DNA of 64,000 bases, taken from NCBI GenBank assembly GCA_049889215.1, contig JBMHDV010000020.1, forward strand, positions 62,001 through 126,000. The letters are read 5' to 3'. The DNA comes from UBA817 sp049889215. GTDB lineage: Bacteria > Margulisbacteria > Marinamargulisbacteria > UBA817. Positions 17,206 to 26,610 of the stretch are shown here, one piece after another. The translations under genes and the position numbers were made by a program. A model generated the notes under the pieces. That model saw only the letters and a list, made by a program, of their open reading frames with translations. It had not been told where the DNA came from and made no database searches. Position 1 is the first letter of the stretch. Every line of letters starts with the position of its first letter.

Positions 17206-17739
17206 TTAACCTTTAAATGGAAGTCCAAGACATTCCAAGAAATATAACAATTCTTCTTTAGAGGAGGATGTTGTACAGATTGTAATATCCATACCTCTTA
17301 ATTTATCTAACTCAGTATTTGATTCAGGAAAAATAGAATCATCTTTAATTCCAAATGAAAAATTTCCGAATTTGTCACATCCTTTTTTACTAATACCTCT
17401 AAAATCTCTAATTTTGGGCAATGATAAGTAAAATAAGTTATTTAAAAAGTTGTACATTTTTTGTGATCTTAATGTAACTTTACAACCAACTATTTGACCT
17501 TCACGTAATTTAAAATTTGAAATTGATTTTTTTGCTTTTGTAAAAATCGGTTTTTGACCGGAGATCGCGTAAAATAACTCAAACGTTTTTTCTAAAACGG
17601 CTGAGTTAGTTAATGCTTCACCTAAACCACGATGTAAAACAATTTTTTCAATCTTAGGAACTTGATGAGGATTTTTATAGTTAAATTTCTCTGATAATTT
17701 GCTTTCTGCTTGCTTAATTACTTCTTTGATATCTTTCAT
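17206..17739 (-). CDS. rplE: 50S ribosomal protein L5
   Basis: The 177-residue product has the L5 segments VPKIEKIVLHRGLGEA, the KKSISNFKLREG region, VTLRSQKMYNFL and RDFRGISKKGCDKFGNFSFGI. L5 binds 5S rRNA with L18 in the central protuberance and touches P-site tRNA. Length is normal. Confidence 0.98.
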   Translation of the reverse strand: MKDIKEVIKQAESKLSEKFNYKNPHQVPKIEKIVLHRGLGEALTNSAVLEKTFELFYAISGQKPIFTKAKKSISNFKLREGQIVGCKVTLRSQKMYNFLNNLFYLSLPKIRDFRGISKKGCDKFGNFSFGIKDDSIFPESNTELDKLRGMDITICTTSSSKEELLYFLECLGLPFKG

Positions 17740-17748
17740 AATAATTCC

Positions 17749-18060
17749 TTAAAATGTTTCACCAGAAACTTTGGCAACACGTTTTTTCTTACCATCCTTT
17801 AAAACTTTGAAACCAACTTTAGTTGGCACCTTTTTAACAGGACAGATGACTGCAACATTAGAAATATCAATGGGTCCAGGAAATTCAACGATTCCTCCGT
17901 CACCTTTATCAGTTTTTTTCCGATGTTTCTTAAGAATGTTAATACCATCAACTGTAAGTTTTCCAGCTTTAATATCAACAGATAAAACTTTACCTTTTTT
18001 CCCTTTATCTTTCCCAGTTAAAACTTGAACTTCATCATCTTTTTTAATTTTATTTGCCAT
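17749..18060 (-). CDS. rplX: 50S ribosomal protein L24
   Basis: The 103-residue product carries the KOW motif (VQVLTGKDKGKKGKVLSVD) and the GINILKKHRKK and FPGPIDISNVAVICP segments typical of L24, an assembly initiator of the 50S subunit. It lies 9 nt after rplN, in the conserved rplN-rplX-rplE order. Confidence 0.98.
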   Translation of the reverse strand: MANKIKKDDEVQVLTGKDKGKKGKVLSVDIKAGKLTVDGINILKKHRKKTDKGDGGIVEFPGPIDISNVAVICPVKKVPTKVGFKVLKDGKKKRVAKVSGETF

Positions 18061-18069
18061 AATAAATCC

Positions 18070-18438
18070 TTAAATTACTTCCTTAGCAAGAGAAATAATC
18101 TTCATGAAGTTTTTTTCTCGAAGTTCTCTTGGTATTGGTCCAAATATCCGAGTACCTTTTGGATTACCATCATTATTAATGATGACAGCAGCATTATCAT
18201 CAAAACTGATAACCGTTCCATCATTACGTCGCTTTTTACGTTTAGTACGAACGACAACAGCTTTAACTATTTCTGATTTTTTTACGTTACCTGTAACATT
18301 AGCCTTTTTTACTGTAGCTATAATTGTATCGCCTAAAGAAGCATAACGCTTACCAGTACTCCCACAAACTCGGATACAAAGTATTTCTTTTGCGCCAGAG
18401 TTATCAGTAACGCTTAACATTGATTCTTGTTGTATCAT
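18070..18438 (-). CDS. rplN: 50S ribosomal protein L14
   Basis: The 122-residue product begins MIQQESMLSVTDNSGAKEILCI and ends RIFGPIPRELREKNFMKIISLAKEVI, both diagnostic of L14, which lies on the subunit interface. It starts directly after the rpsQ stop with no spacer. Length is the usual 122. Confidence 0.98.
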   Translation of the reverse strand: MIQQESMLSVTDNSGAKEILCIRVCGSTGKRYASLGDTIIATVKKANVTGNVKKSEIVKAVVVRTKRKKRRNDGTVISFDDNAAVIINNDGNPKGTRIFGPIPRELREKNFMKIISLAKEVI

Positions 18439-18678
18439 TTAATTATCCTCTACAATTCGCCATCGTTTTTTGGCACTTAATGGACGACAAGATACAAATG
18501 TTACATGATCTCCAACATTTGCTCCATTTGTTTCATCATGTACTAGAGCTGACCAAGTTACATTAACTACCTTTTTATAAAAGGGATGACGTTTTCTTGT
18601 CTTAACAGAAACTTTAACAGTTTTATCGCCTGACTTGGAAACGACAATTCCTCGTTTCTTTTGCAAAGACTTACTCAT
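18439..18678 (-). CDS. rpsQ: 30S ribosomal protein S17
   Basis: The 79-residue OB-fold product has KRGIVVSKSGDKTVKVSV and VGDHVTFVSCRPLSAKKRWRI, typical for S17. The start overlaps the rpmC end by 8 nt. It belongs to the S10 block in the order rpmC-rpsQ-rplN. Confidence 0.97.
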   Translation of the reverse strand: MSKSLQKKRGIVVSKSGDKTVKVSVKTRKRHPFYKKVVNVTWSALVHDETNGANVGDHVTFVSCRPLSAKKRWRIVEDN

Positions 18679-18865
18679 GATTATTCCTTTCGTTTAATAC
18701 TGTATTAATACGAGCAGTATCTTTTCTTAATTTATTTAACAACGATGTGTTTTTTTCTGAATTATTAAGAATAGCAAGTTTTTTGTCAAGATATTCAGCC
18801 TTTAATTCATCTCGTTTAGTAACCAACTCATCATCTTTTAATTTTCTTATATCAGTTATATTCAT
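18671..18865 (-). CDS. rpmC: 50S ribosomal protein L29
   Basis: The 64-residue, two-helix product begins MNITDIRKLKDDEL and ends with the family helix RKDTARINTVLNER. The start is the ATG of a TAATG overlap with the rplP stop (18865); the open frame continues to a GTG four codons earlier, which is less likely. L29 sits at the tunnel exit near the trigger-factor site. Confidence 0.94.
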   Translation of the reverse strand: MNITDIRKLKDDELVTKRDELKAEYLDKKLAILNNSEKNTSLLNKLRKDTARINTVLNERNNHE

Positions 18866-19284
18866 TAGATTTCCCACACTTCCTTTTTAAGGAACTTAGT
18901 TTTGATTGGCAATTTATGAGCAGCTAATCGTAATGCTTCTCTTGCAACTTCTTCTGGAACACCACTAAGCTCAAATAAAACATGGCCTGGCTTTACTACT
19001 GCAACCCAATATTCGGGAGCACCTTTACCTTTACCCATACGTGTTTCTGCAGGTATCTTTGTAACACTTTTATCAGGAAAAACTCTAATCCATACTTTAC
19101 CGCCACGTTTAATATAACGAGTCATTGCTCGACGTGCTGCCTCAATTTGTCTCTGAGTCATCCAACAAGCTTCAAGTGCTAAAAGACCATAATCACCAAA
19201 AGAAATTGTATTACCAGATTGTGCTTTACCTCGATTACGTCCACGTTGAAACTTACGATACTTGGTTTTTTTAGGCATTAACAT
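18865..19284 (-). CDS. rplP: 50S ribosomal protein L16
   Basis: The 139-residue product begins MLMPKKTKYRKFQRGRNRG, the canonical L16 start, and contains GLLALEACWMTQRQIEAARRA and RMGKGKGAPEYWVAVVKPG. L16 contacts the A-site tRNA elbow. An AAAGGA ribosome site precedes ATG 19284. The first 14 nt overlap rpsC. Confidence 0.98.
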   Translation of the reverse strand: MLMPKKTKYRKFQRGRNRGKAQSGNTISFGDYGLLALEACWMTQRQIEAARRAMTRYIKRGGKVWIRVFPDKSVTKIPAETRMGKGKGAPEYWVAVVKPGHVLFELSGVPEEVAREALRLAAHKLPIKTKFLKKEVWEI

Positions 19285-19966
19285 ATTCTTTATCCTTTAC
19301 ACCTTCTGAAACAGAAGCATCAACTTTCTTTTTTTTATCAGCAATAACTTCACCATTATTAATCCAAACCTTAACACCAATTTTTCCATAAATAGTGTTA
19401 GCCTCAGTAAAATAATAATCAATTTTTGCACGAATAGTGTGAAGGGGCATACGACCTTTTTGATACCATTCACTCCGAGCGATTTCAACTCCACCTAAAC
19501 GACCAGAACATTTAACTTGAACACCTTCAGCTCCAGCTTTTAATGCTGATTGAACAACCATTTTCATGGCACGTCTAAATGGAATTCGTTTTTCTAATTG
19601 TACAGCAATTAATTCTGATAAAAGTTTAGCACTTTTATCAGGAGATTTTTCTTCGATAACATTAACAATAAATTGCTTTCCAAACTTTTTTCCAATAGAT
19701 TCACGAAAACGATTAATTGATTCACCAGCTTTACCTAAAATAACCCCAGGTTTAGAAGTATGAATATCTACAAATACTTTATCGCTACCTTTTCTTCGAA
19801 TAATCGACTTTGAAATAAATGAGCGCTTAAGATTTTGTTCAATGAAATCTCTAATTTCAACATCTTCAACTAAGTTTTTACCGTAGTTTTCTAATGAAAA
19901 CCAATTGTTTACAAATTCTTGTACGCCTTTAAGACGTAACGCTCTAGGATTAACCTTTTGACCCAT
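19271..19966 (-). CDS. rpsC: 30S ribosomal protein S3
   Basis: The 231-residue product begins MGQKVNPRALRLKG, has the KH domain with VILGKAGESINRF (GxxG variant) and the C-terminal domain CSGRLGGVEIARSEWYQKGRMPLHTI. S3 lies at the mRNA entry. The C-terminus is a short acidic/basic tail. It overlaps rplV by 17 nt. Confidence 0.98.
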   Translation of the reverse strand: MGQKVNPRALRLKGVQEFVNNWFSLENYGKNLVEDVEIRDFIEQNLKRSFISKSIIRRKGSDKVFVDIHTSKPGVILGKAGESINRFRESIGKKFGKQFIVNVIEEKSPDKSAKLLSELIAVQLEKRIPFRRAMKMVVQSALKAGAEGVQVKCSGRLGGVEIARSEWYQKGRMPLHTIRAKIDYYFTEANTIYGKIGVKVWINNGEVIADKKKKVDASVSEGVKDKEYVNA

Positions 19967-20339
19967 TAATCTCTCCTTGATTTATTAAAGATAACTCGAC
20001 ATGAGAATATGGTTTAGTAATACCAAAAATACGACCACGTGCTCTTGGTTGATGGCGTTTTAATTTTGGGCCTTCATTTACAACTAAACGATCGACACTA
20101 AGTACAGATTCATCAAGCTGATTATTATTTATTGCATTTGCAATACAAGACTTAAATAATTTAAAAAGTATACCTGCAGATTTTTGAGGCATTAAACGTA
20201 ATTTAGCTACAGCATCAAGTGCAGTTAGATTACGAACTTCATCAGCTACTTTTCGTAACTTATATGGAGATACTCTTACATATTTTAAATTTGCTTTAAC
20301 AATAACCTTTTCTTTTACTATATTTTTTTTCTTAGCCAT
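19950..20339 (-). CDS. rplV: 50S ribosomal protein L22
   Basis: The 129-residue product has the L22 body LKYVRVSPYKLRKVADEVR and the tunnel hairpin region GPKLKRHQPRARGRIFGITKP. It has a ~13-residue Lys-rich N-terminal extension and a short C-terminal tail. It follows rpsS by 5 nt and overlaps rpsC. Confidence 0.98.
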   Translation of the reverse strand: MAKKKNIVKEKVIVKANLKYVRVSPYKLRKVADEVRNLTALDAVAKLRLMPQKSAGILFKLFKSCIANAINNNQLDESVLSVDRLVVNEGPKLKRHQPRARGRIFGITKPYSHVELSLINQGEINGSKG

Positions 20340-20344
20340 AATAT

Positions 20345-20608
20345 TTACCTATTCCCCGGGTGAGATTTAAACAATCTTGTAAAACTAAATTCACCAAGCT
20401 TGTGGCCTATCATGTTTTCACTAATATATACAGGTATATGTTTTCGACCATTATAGACAGCAATTGTATGCCCTATCATGCTAGGAACAATTGTACTTCG
20501 CCTTGACCAGGTTTTAATTAATTTTTTTTCGTTCTTTTCATTCATTTCATCAATCTTCTTTATAAGATGATCATCAACAAAAGGACCTTTTTTTAATGAA
20601 CGTGCCAT
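20345..20608 (-). CDS. rpsS: 30S ribosomal protein S19
   Basis: The 87-residue product begins MARSLKKGPFVDDHLIKKI and contains KTWSRRSTIVPSMIGHTIAVYNG and HKLGEFSFTR, all typical for S19 of the 30S head. It lies 2 nt after rplB. Confidence 0.98.
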   Translation of the reverse strand: MARSLKKGPFVDDHLIKKIDEMNEKNEKKLIKTWSRRSTIVPSMIGHTIAVYNGRKHIPVYISENMIGHKLGEFSFTRLFKSHPGNR

Positions 20609-20610
20609 AC

Positions 20611-21432
20611 CTATTTCTTCCTCGCTCTCACAATATGCTTGCTTCTTTTACGTTTAGATCTTGTTTTAATATTCGCCTTTTTACCATAAGCGGTGCGAGG
20701 TTCAGCTAAACCTACAGGAGCTCTTCCTTCACCACCACCGTGTTTGTGATCTGCAGCATTCATAACAGCACCACGGACAGTTGGGCGAATATTTCTTTTA
20801 CGCTTAATTCCAGCTTTACCATCTCGTTTGTTTGCAAAACCTTCATTTGCTAAACGGCCATAAGTAGCAATGCATTCTAACAATACTAAACGTATCTCAC
20901 CAGATGGAAGTTTTATTGTTGCATGACGACTTGACTTAGCCATTAAAGTAGCAGATGCTCCAGCTGATCTAACTAATTGAGCGCCCTTGCCTGGCGATAG
21001 TTCAATGTTATGAATAAGAGAACCAACCGGAATTTTAGATAATGGCATAGATGCACCCAAATTAATCTCTGCATTAGCACCATCCTCAATAATATCACCA
21101 ACTTGAATTCCCTTAGGAGCTAAAATATATCGTCGATCACCATTCATATACTTTACTAAGCATATTAATGCTGATCGATTTGGATCATACTCAATAGATT
21201 CAACAAAACCTTTTGCTGTACTGTTACGTTTAAAATCAATTGAACGAAATTTACGCTTAACACCACCGCCTTGATGACGAACGGTAATATTACCATAATT
21301 ATTTCTACCTGATTTCTTTTGTTTTGCAGATGTTAGCGACTTATGAGGCTTGTTAACTGTAACCTCATCGTATTGTATAGTTGTTTTATTTCTCATACCT
21401 GGGGTGGTAGGATTGTGTTTCTTTGTAGCCAT
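20611..21432 (-). CDS. rplB: 50S ribosomal protein L2
   Basis: The 273-residue product begins with the KHNPTTPGMRNKT segment and carries the C-terminal MNAADHKHGGGEGRAPVG loop with the conserved His at the peptidyl-transferase support site. L2 is needed for subunit association. Its ATG overlaps the rplW stop by 1 nt. Confidence 0.98.
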   Translation of the reverse strand: MATKKHNPTTPGMRNKTTIQYDEVTVNKPHKSLTSAKQKKSGRNNYGNITVRHQGGGVKRKFRSIDFKRNSTAKGFVESIEYDPNRSALICLVKYMNGDRRYILAPKGIQVGDIIEDGANAEINLGASMPLSKIPVGSLIHNIELSPGKGAQLVRSAGASATLMAKSSRHATIKLPSGEIRLVLLECIATYGRLANEGFANKRDGKAGIKRKRNIRPTVRGAVMNAADHKHGGGEGRAPVGLAEPRTAYGKKANIKTRSKRKRSKHIVRARKK

Positions 21433-21698
21433 TATCCAGCCTCCTCAAGATCAGCAATGCGTTCTGACGTATAAACATATGCCTTCTTATAAGTTTGAGT
21501 GTAACCTAAAACTTTACCTCGTCGAACTTTTTTACCAAGCTTTTTAGCTATATTTACTTTAGTTACTTCAACATTATACTTAGATGCAATATGTTTTTTT
21601 AACTCAATCTTATTTGCATTTTCATCAACAAGAAAAACGTAACAATTATTTTCGTTAAGAATAGCTGTCTTTTCAGTAATTAATAAACGCTTAATCAT
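21432..21698 (-). CDS. rplW: 50S ribosomal protein L23
   Basis: The 88-residue product starts MIKRLLITEKTAILNE and has the KIELKKHIASKYNVEVTKVN and RRGKVLGYTQTYKKAYV segments of L23, the tunnel-exit docking protein. The start at 21698 has AAGGAG 7 nt upstream; the longer frame to 21722 is unsupported. The first 8 nt overlap the end of rplD. Confidence 0.95.
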   Translation of the reverse strand: MIKRLLITEKTAILNENNCYVFLVDENANKIELKKHIASKYNVEVTKVNIAKKLGKKVRRGKVLGYTQTYKKAYVYTSERIADLEEAG

Positions 21699-22314
21699 TG
21701 CCACTCTCCTTTTTAAAAACATTATTAAAAGACGACTCAGTATAAAACACCTCGTCCGCGCGAATTAAGTCTTCTACATTAATTGAATTTAAATTTGAAA
21801 AATAAATATTAGGAAGATTTTTTATACGATAGAAAAATTGAATATCTGTAACGTTGTTTATATCAATAAGGAATAAATACGTCTTATCTTTATCAACAAA
21901 TTCGCAAAAAGACTTAGCTTTTTCAACAGTATTAATTTTTGTAAATAACTTAGAACGTGAAACCTTTGAGACAAGAATCTGCTTTAGCGTAGAGTCCTTG
22001 AACTGTTTATTCGTTTTTCTTGTAACAAATCTAGGTTTTGGACCAAAAATCACAGAACCACCCACTTTAAGCGGTGAACGACTTGTACCTTGTCGAGCTC
22101 GTCCCGTACCCTTTTGTCGAAACGGTTTCGCACCACCTGAAGTAAAATCAGATCTAGATTTTGTAAACGAATAAACAACACGGGTCTTTTTTTGATTGTT
22201 ATTTAAAAGATAAGTATTACCCTTTAAATTATTTGATACTTTAATAGACTCAAAATTTACTTCAGAAGATTTACCATTACTAGCATCAATTGATTGAATG
22301 GAATATTTTATCAT
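21691..22314 (-). CDS. rplD: 50S ribosomal protein L4
   Basis: The 207-residue product has the L4 tunnel loop with GGAKPFRQKGTGRARQGTSRSP and VIFGPKPRFVTRKTNKQ. In enterobacteria L4 autoregulates the S10 operon; no S10 leader is evident here. The ATG overlaps the rplC stop (ATGA) and has AGGAG upstream. The C-terminal domain is rather divergent. Confidence 0.96.
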   Translation of the reverse strand: MIKYSIQSIDASNGKSSEVNFESIKVSNNLKGNTYLLNNNQKKTRVVYSFTKSRSDFTSGGAKPFRQKGTGRARQGTSRSPLKVGGSVIFGPKPRFVTRKTNKQFKDSTLKQILVSKVSRSKLFTKINTVEKAKSFCEFVDKDKTYLFLIDINNVTDIQFFYRIKNLPNIYFSNLNSINVEDLIRADEVFYTESSFNNVFKKESGND

Positions 22315-22931
22315 GAATTTTCTCCTGTAATGTAAACAACGTTCTTCTTACCAGGAACTGCGCCTTTAAAGAAAAGAAATTCACCATCTATTTTTAATAG
22401 CTCTAGTCCTTTAATAGTAACAACTTCATTACCATATCGAGTGTGCATCTTCTTTCCTTTTTTAACACGACCTGGAGTAGTTGCTTGACCAATAGAACCA
22501 ATTAAACGATGGTTTTTTGAACCATGAGACATTGGTCCTCGTTGATGATTCCATGCCTTAATAGCTCCAGTGAATCCTCGACCAATAGTTCTAGACTGTA
22601 AATCATATTTAGAATTAACTTGAAAAGTAGCTAAATCAACTTTTGAATTTAATTCAAAACTAGATGAGTCCTCAACTCTAAATTCTTTAATTTTTTTGTA
22701 ACTATTTTCTGCTTTGAATTGACCAGAATCAGGCTTGTTTAACTTTTCTTTTTTACAAGACTTATAGCCAACTCTAACAGCTGAATAGCCATCTTTCTCT
22801 TTTGTACGAATGCCAACGATTTCATTTTCATATGCCCGAATAATTGTTACTGATTGTACTTTACCAGTTTCTAAAATTAATTGGGTCATTCCAATTTTTT
22901 CGCCGACTAATATTTGTTTTTTATCTTTCAT
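22311..22931 (-). CDS. rplC: 50S ribosomal protein L3
   Basis: The 206-residue product begins with the LVGEKIGMTQ signature and contains GFTGAIKAWNHQRGPMSHGS and GSIGQATTPGRVKKGKKM, the loop reaching to the peptidyl-transferase centre. It ends in TGA, overlapping the rplD start. Confidence 0.98.
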   Translation of the reverse strand: MKDKKQILVGEKIGMTQLILETGKVQSVTIIRAYENEIVGIRTKEKDGYSAVRVGYKSCKKEKLNKPDSGQFKAENSYKKIKEFRVEDSSSFELNSKVDLATFQVNSKYDLQSRTIGRGFTGAIKAWNHQRGPMSHGSKNHRLIGSIGQATTPGRVKKGKKMHTRYGNEVVTIKGLELLKIDGEFLFFKGAVPGKKNVVYITGENS

Positions 22932-22943
22932 AATTTAACTCAA

Positions 22944-23306
22944 TTAAACCAATTTGATTTCAATATCAACACCAGCAGCTAAATCAATGCCCATAAGTGC
23001 ATCAATTGTTGTTGAAGGGGGATCAACAATCTCAATTAAACGCTTATGTATACGAATTTCATAGTGTTCACCGCCACGTTTATTGACGTGAGGTGATTTT
23101 AATACACACCATACTTTCTTTTTTACAGGTAGTGGGATTGGACCCACTACCTTAGCACCTGATTTTTCAGCGGTATTTACAATTTTAACAGTTGCAGTAT
23201 CAAGTGAACGATGATCAAAAGATTTTAAACGAATTCTAATCTTTTGCTGTGGCTTACTTGAATTAGCTACTGCCTGCTTTTTCTTAGTTGTAGTTGTTGC
23301 TGACAC
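22944..23306 (-). CDS. rpsJ: 30S ribosomal protein S10 with N-terminal extension
   Basis: The S10 body begins near residue 22 (KIRIRLKSFDHRSLD) and contains GPIPLPVKKKVWCVLKSPHVNK, including the NusE face used in antitermination. The start codon is GTG at 23306, because no other start lies between it and the conserved core; this adds ~20 Thr/Lys/Gln-rich residues. It is 12 nt after tuf. Confidence 0.95.
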   Translation of the reverse strand: MSATTTTKKKQAVANSSKPQQKIRIRLKSFDHRSLDTATVKIVNTAEKSGAKVVGPIPLPVKKKVWCVLKSPHVNKRGGEHYEIRIHKRLIEIVDPPSTTIDALMGIDLAAGVDIEIKLV

Positions 23307-23318
23307 AGTATATCTCGA

Positions 23319-24521
23319 TTACTCAATAATCTTTGTTACAACACCCGCACCTACGGTACGACCACCTTCACGAACAGCAAAACGTAAACCTTCTTCACAA
23401 GCAACAGAAGTTATAAGACTAATAGTTAATTTAGTGTTATCACCAGGCATAACCATCTCAGTTCCTTCAGGTAAAATAACTTCACCTGTTACATCAGTAG
23501 TACGAATATAAAACTGAGGTCTGTAACCTTTAAAGAATGGGGTATGACGTCCACCCTCTTCTTTTTTAAGGACGTAAACTTCAGCTTCAAACTTTTTATG
23601 AGGAGTAATAGAACCTGGAGCACAAAGTACCTGACCACGAAGAATATCTTCACGTTCTACACCACGAAGTAATGCACCAATATTATCACCAGCTTGACCT
23701 GAATCAAGTAACTTACGGAACATTTCAACACCAGTTACAGTTGTTTTCTTGACTTCGTCCATCATTCCAACAATCTCTACCTCGTCACCTACATTAATAA
23801 CACCACGTTCAACTCTACCAGTACTAACAGTCCCACGACCAGTGATACTAAATACGTCTTCAACAGGCATTAGAAATGGTTTCTCAGTTTCACGAACTGG
23901 CTCAGGAATGTATGAGTCTACAGCATCCATTAATTCCCAAATTGCCTTCGCATCAGCGTTTTCTCTAGAATGATCAGAGGATTCTAATGCTTTTAAAGCT
24001 GATCCACGTACAAATGGAATATCATCTCCTGGAAACTCATACTTACTTAAAAGCTCTCTCATTTCCATTTCAACTAAGTCCAATAACTCTTCGTCATCAA
24101 CTTGATCACATTTGTTTAAGAAAACAACAATATTAGGAACGTTTACCTGACGTGCAAGTAAAATATGTTCACGTGTTTGTGGCATAGGACCATCAGCCGC
24201 ACTAACAACAAGAATAGCGCCGTCCATTTGAGCAGCACCTGTAATCATATTCTTAATGTAGTCAGCGTGACCAGGACAGTCAACGTGAGCATAATGACGT
24301 CCTTCGGTTTCGTATTCAACGTGAGCAGTTGCAATTGTAATTCCACGCTCTCTTTCCTCAGGAGCTGAGTCAATCTGAGAATAATCTCTCTTTTCAGCAT
24401 TTCCTGTTGATGATAGAACTGTAGTAATCGCAGCAGTTAATGTTGTTTTTCCGTGGTCAACGTGACCAATAGTACCAACGTTAACGTGTGGTTTATTTCG
24501 TTCAAATTTTTCTTTAGCCAT
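23319..24521 (-). CDS. tuf: Elongation factor Tu
   Basis: EF-Tu delivers aminoacyl-tRNA to the ribosome. The 400-residue product has the G1 motif GHVDHGKTT, G2 RGITI, G3 DCPGHADY, G4 NKCD and domains II and III. The last residues (VGAGVVTKIIE) are canonical. It follows fusA by 4 nt and precedes rpsJ, so the str and S10 blocks are joined. Confidence 0.99.
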   Translation of the reverse strand: MAKEKFERNKPHVNVGTIGHVDHGKTTLTAAITTVLSSTGNAEKRDYSQIDSAPEERERGITIATAHVEYETEGRHYAHVDCPGHADYIKNMITGAAQMDGAILVVSAADGPMPQTREHILLARQVNVPNIVVFLNKCDQVDDEELLDLVEMEMRELLSKYEFPGDDIPFVRGSALKALESSDHSRENADAKAIWELMDAVDSYIPEPVRETEKPFLMPVEDVFSITGRGTVSTGRVERGVINVGDEVEIVGMMDEVKKTTVTGVEMFRKLLDSGQAGDNIGALLRGVEREDILRGQVLCAPGSITPHKKFEAEVYVLKKEEGGRHTPFFKGYRPQFYIRTTDVTGEVILPEGTEMVMPGDNTKLTISLITSVACEEGLRFAVREGGRTVGAGVVTKIIE

Positions 24522-24525
24522 TTAT

Positions 24526-26607
24526 TTACTCCTTATCTTTCGTTGATTTTTCCACTAATTCGTTATATAGCTGTTTTGGGACTTCACTATACCCAAAAAA
24601 CTGCATCGTGTAAATACCTCTACCCTGGGTGAATGACCGCAAAGAAGTGGCATATCCAAACATATCTCCAAGTGGAACTTTAGCTACAATTTCTTTGTTA
24701 CCTTGTGGATTATCTTCCATTTTCTCAATCTTACCTTTTCTTGAGTTAAGATCACCGATAACATCTCCCATATAATTTTCAGGAACTTCTACCTGTACAT
24801 CCATTATTGGCTGTAGAATAACCGGCTTCGCTGTTTTAAAAGCATCTTTTACAGCGTAGGAAGCAGCAACTTGGAAGGCAACATCAGATGAATCGACATT
24901 GTGAAATGAACCATCTTTTAATACTACTTTAATGTCCACCACTGGATAACCAGCAACAACACCTGATTCAAAGAGGTTCTTTACACCTTTTTCTACTGAT
25001 GGAATATATTCTCTAGGGATAGCCCCACCAACAATTTTATTCTCAAACTCGAATCCCTCGCCTCTTTCTAGAGGAACTACATCTAGAATAACGTGACCGT
25101 ACTGACCTCGACCACCGGTTTGCTTAATAAATTTTCCTTCACCTTTAGCAGTTAAAGAAATGGACTCTTTATAAGCAACTTGTGGCTGACCAATATTAGC
25201 ATCAACATTAAATTCTCTTAGAAGACGATCAACAATAACTTCCAAATGCAATTCACCCATACCTGAAATAATTGTTTGGCTAGTCTCTTGATCAGTAGAA
25301 TAACTAAAAGTTGGGTCCTCATCAGATAACTTTTCAAGCGAATTAGAAAGTTTTTCTTGGTCAGATTTTGTTTTTGGTTCAATAGCTACAAAAATGACTG
25401 GCTCTGGGAATTCAATGTTTTCCAACATAAAATCATTGCCTTCAGCAGTTAAAGTATCACCAGTTCGAGTATTTTTTAGACCAATAACAGCAACAATGTC
25501 TCCCGCTTCAGAGTGTTTTAGCTCTTCTCTAGTATTCGCGTGCATTTGCATGATACGACCTATACGTTCTTTATTGTCGGACGATGTATTGTAAACATAC
25601 GATCCAGCATCTAATTTACCTGAATAAATTCGTAAATAAGTAAGCTTACCAACAAAAGGATCCGTCATAATCTTAAATGCCAAAGCAGAAAAAGTTTCTG
25701 TAACATCTGGTTTTAATTGTTTAACCTCTTCAGTACCTTTAACTGAAGCGGTAACTTCACCAACATCAATCGGAGAAGGTAATAAATCAGTTACAGCATC
25801 TAACAATGGTTGAACCCCTTTATTCTTAAATGCAGATCCGCAAAAAACAGGAATAACTTCGCCATCCAGTGTTCGACGTCTAAGACCTTCAATCATCTGT
25901 TGCTCAGTTAAGTCGCCTGATTCTAAGTATGCGTTTAAAAGATCCTCTGAGGCCTCAGCAACAAACTCCATTAACTCAGAACGAAGTGTAGCTACTTTAT
26001 CAGCTATATCAGCAGGAATATCGCCTTCTTTAACATCTTCACCTTTATCACCACCAAAGTAATAAGCTTTATTTTTAATTAAATCAACATAACCGATAAA
26101 ATCAGCTTCTGCTCCAATTGGGTAATTAACGATTAAAGGATTAGCAGATAAATTATCACGAATCATGTTAACAACATTATCGTAATTAGCACCAGTACGA
26201 TCCATTTTATTAACAAACGCAATACGAGGAACTTGATACTTTACAGCCTGACGCCATACTGTTTCTGACTGAGGCTGTACACCTGCTACAGCACAGAACA
26301 CCGCAATCATACCATCCAATACTCTTAAAGAACGTTCAACTTCAACAGTAAAGTCAACGTGACCAGGAGTATCAATGATATTAATAATCGTATCATTCCA
26401 AAAACATGTTGTCGCAGCAGAAGTAATAGTAATACCACGCTCTTGTTCTTGTGCCATCCAATCCATGGTTGCATTTCCATCATGAACTTCACCAATTTTA
26501 TGAGAACGACCTGTGTAAAATAAAATTCGCTCTGTTAATGTTGTTTTACCAGCATCAATATGAGCAGCGATTCCAATATTTCTTAAGTTTTCTAAATTTT
26601 TTGACAT
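24526..26607 (-). CDS. fusA: Elongation factor G
   Basis: EF-G drives translocation. The 693-residue product has G1 AHIDAGKTT, G2 RGITITSA, G3 DTPGHVDF, G4 NKMD and the domain IV/V stretches GRGQYGHVILDV and GDVIGDLNSRKGKIE. Length and domain order are standard. Confidence 0.99.
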   Translation of the reverse strand: MSKNLENLRNIGIAAHIDAGKTTLTERILFYTGRSHKIGEVHDGNATMDWMAQEQERGITITSAATTCFWNDTIINIIDTPGHVDFTVEVERSLRVLDGMIAVFCAVAGVQPQSETVWRQAVKYQVPRIAFVNKMDRTGANYDNVVNMIRDNLSANPLIVNYPIGAEADFIGYVDLIKNKAYYFGGDKGEDVKEGDIPADIADKVATLRSELMEFVAEASEDLLNAYLESGDLTEQQMIEGLRRRTLDGEVIPVFCGSAFKNKGVQPLLDAVTDLLPSPIDVGEVTASVKGTEEVKQLKPDVTETFSALAFKIMTDPFVGKLTYLRIYSGKLDAGSYVYNTSSDNKERIGRIMQMHANTREELKHSEAGDIVAVIGLKNTRTGDTLTAEGNDFMLENIEFPEPVIFVAIEPKTKSDQEKLSNSLEKLSDEDPTFSYSTDQETSQTIISGMGELHLEVIVDRLLREFNVDANIGQPQVAYKESISLTAKGEGKFIKQTGGRGQYGHVILDVVPLERGEGFEFENKIVGGAIPREYIPSVEKGVKNLFESGVVAGYPVVDIKVVLKDGSFHNVDSSDVAFQVAASYAVKDAFKTAKPVILQPIMDVQVEVPENYMGDVIGDLNSRKGKIEKMEDNPQGNKEIVAKVPLGDMFGYATSLRSFTQGRGIYTMQFFGYSEVPKQLYNELVEKSTKDKE

Positions 26608-26610
26608 AGT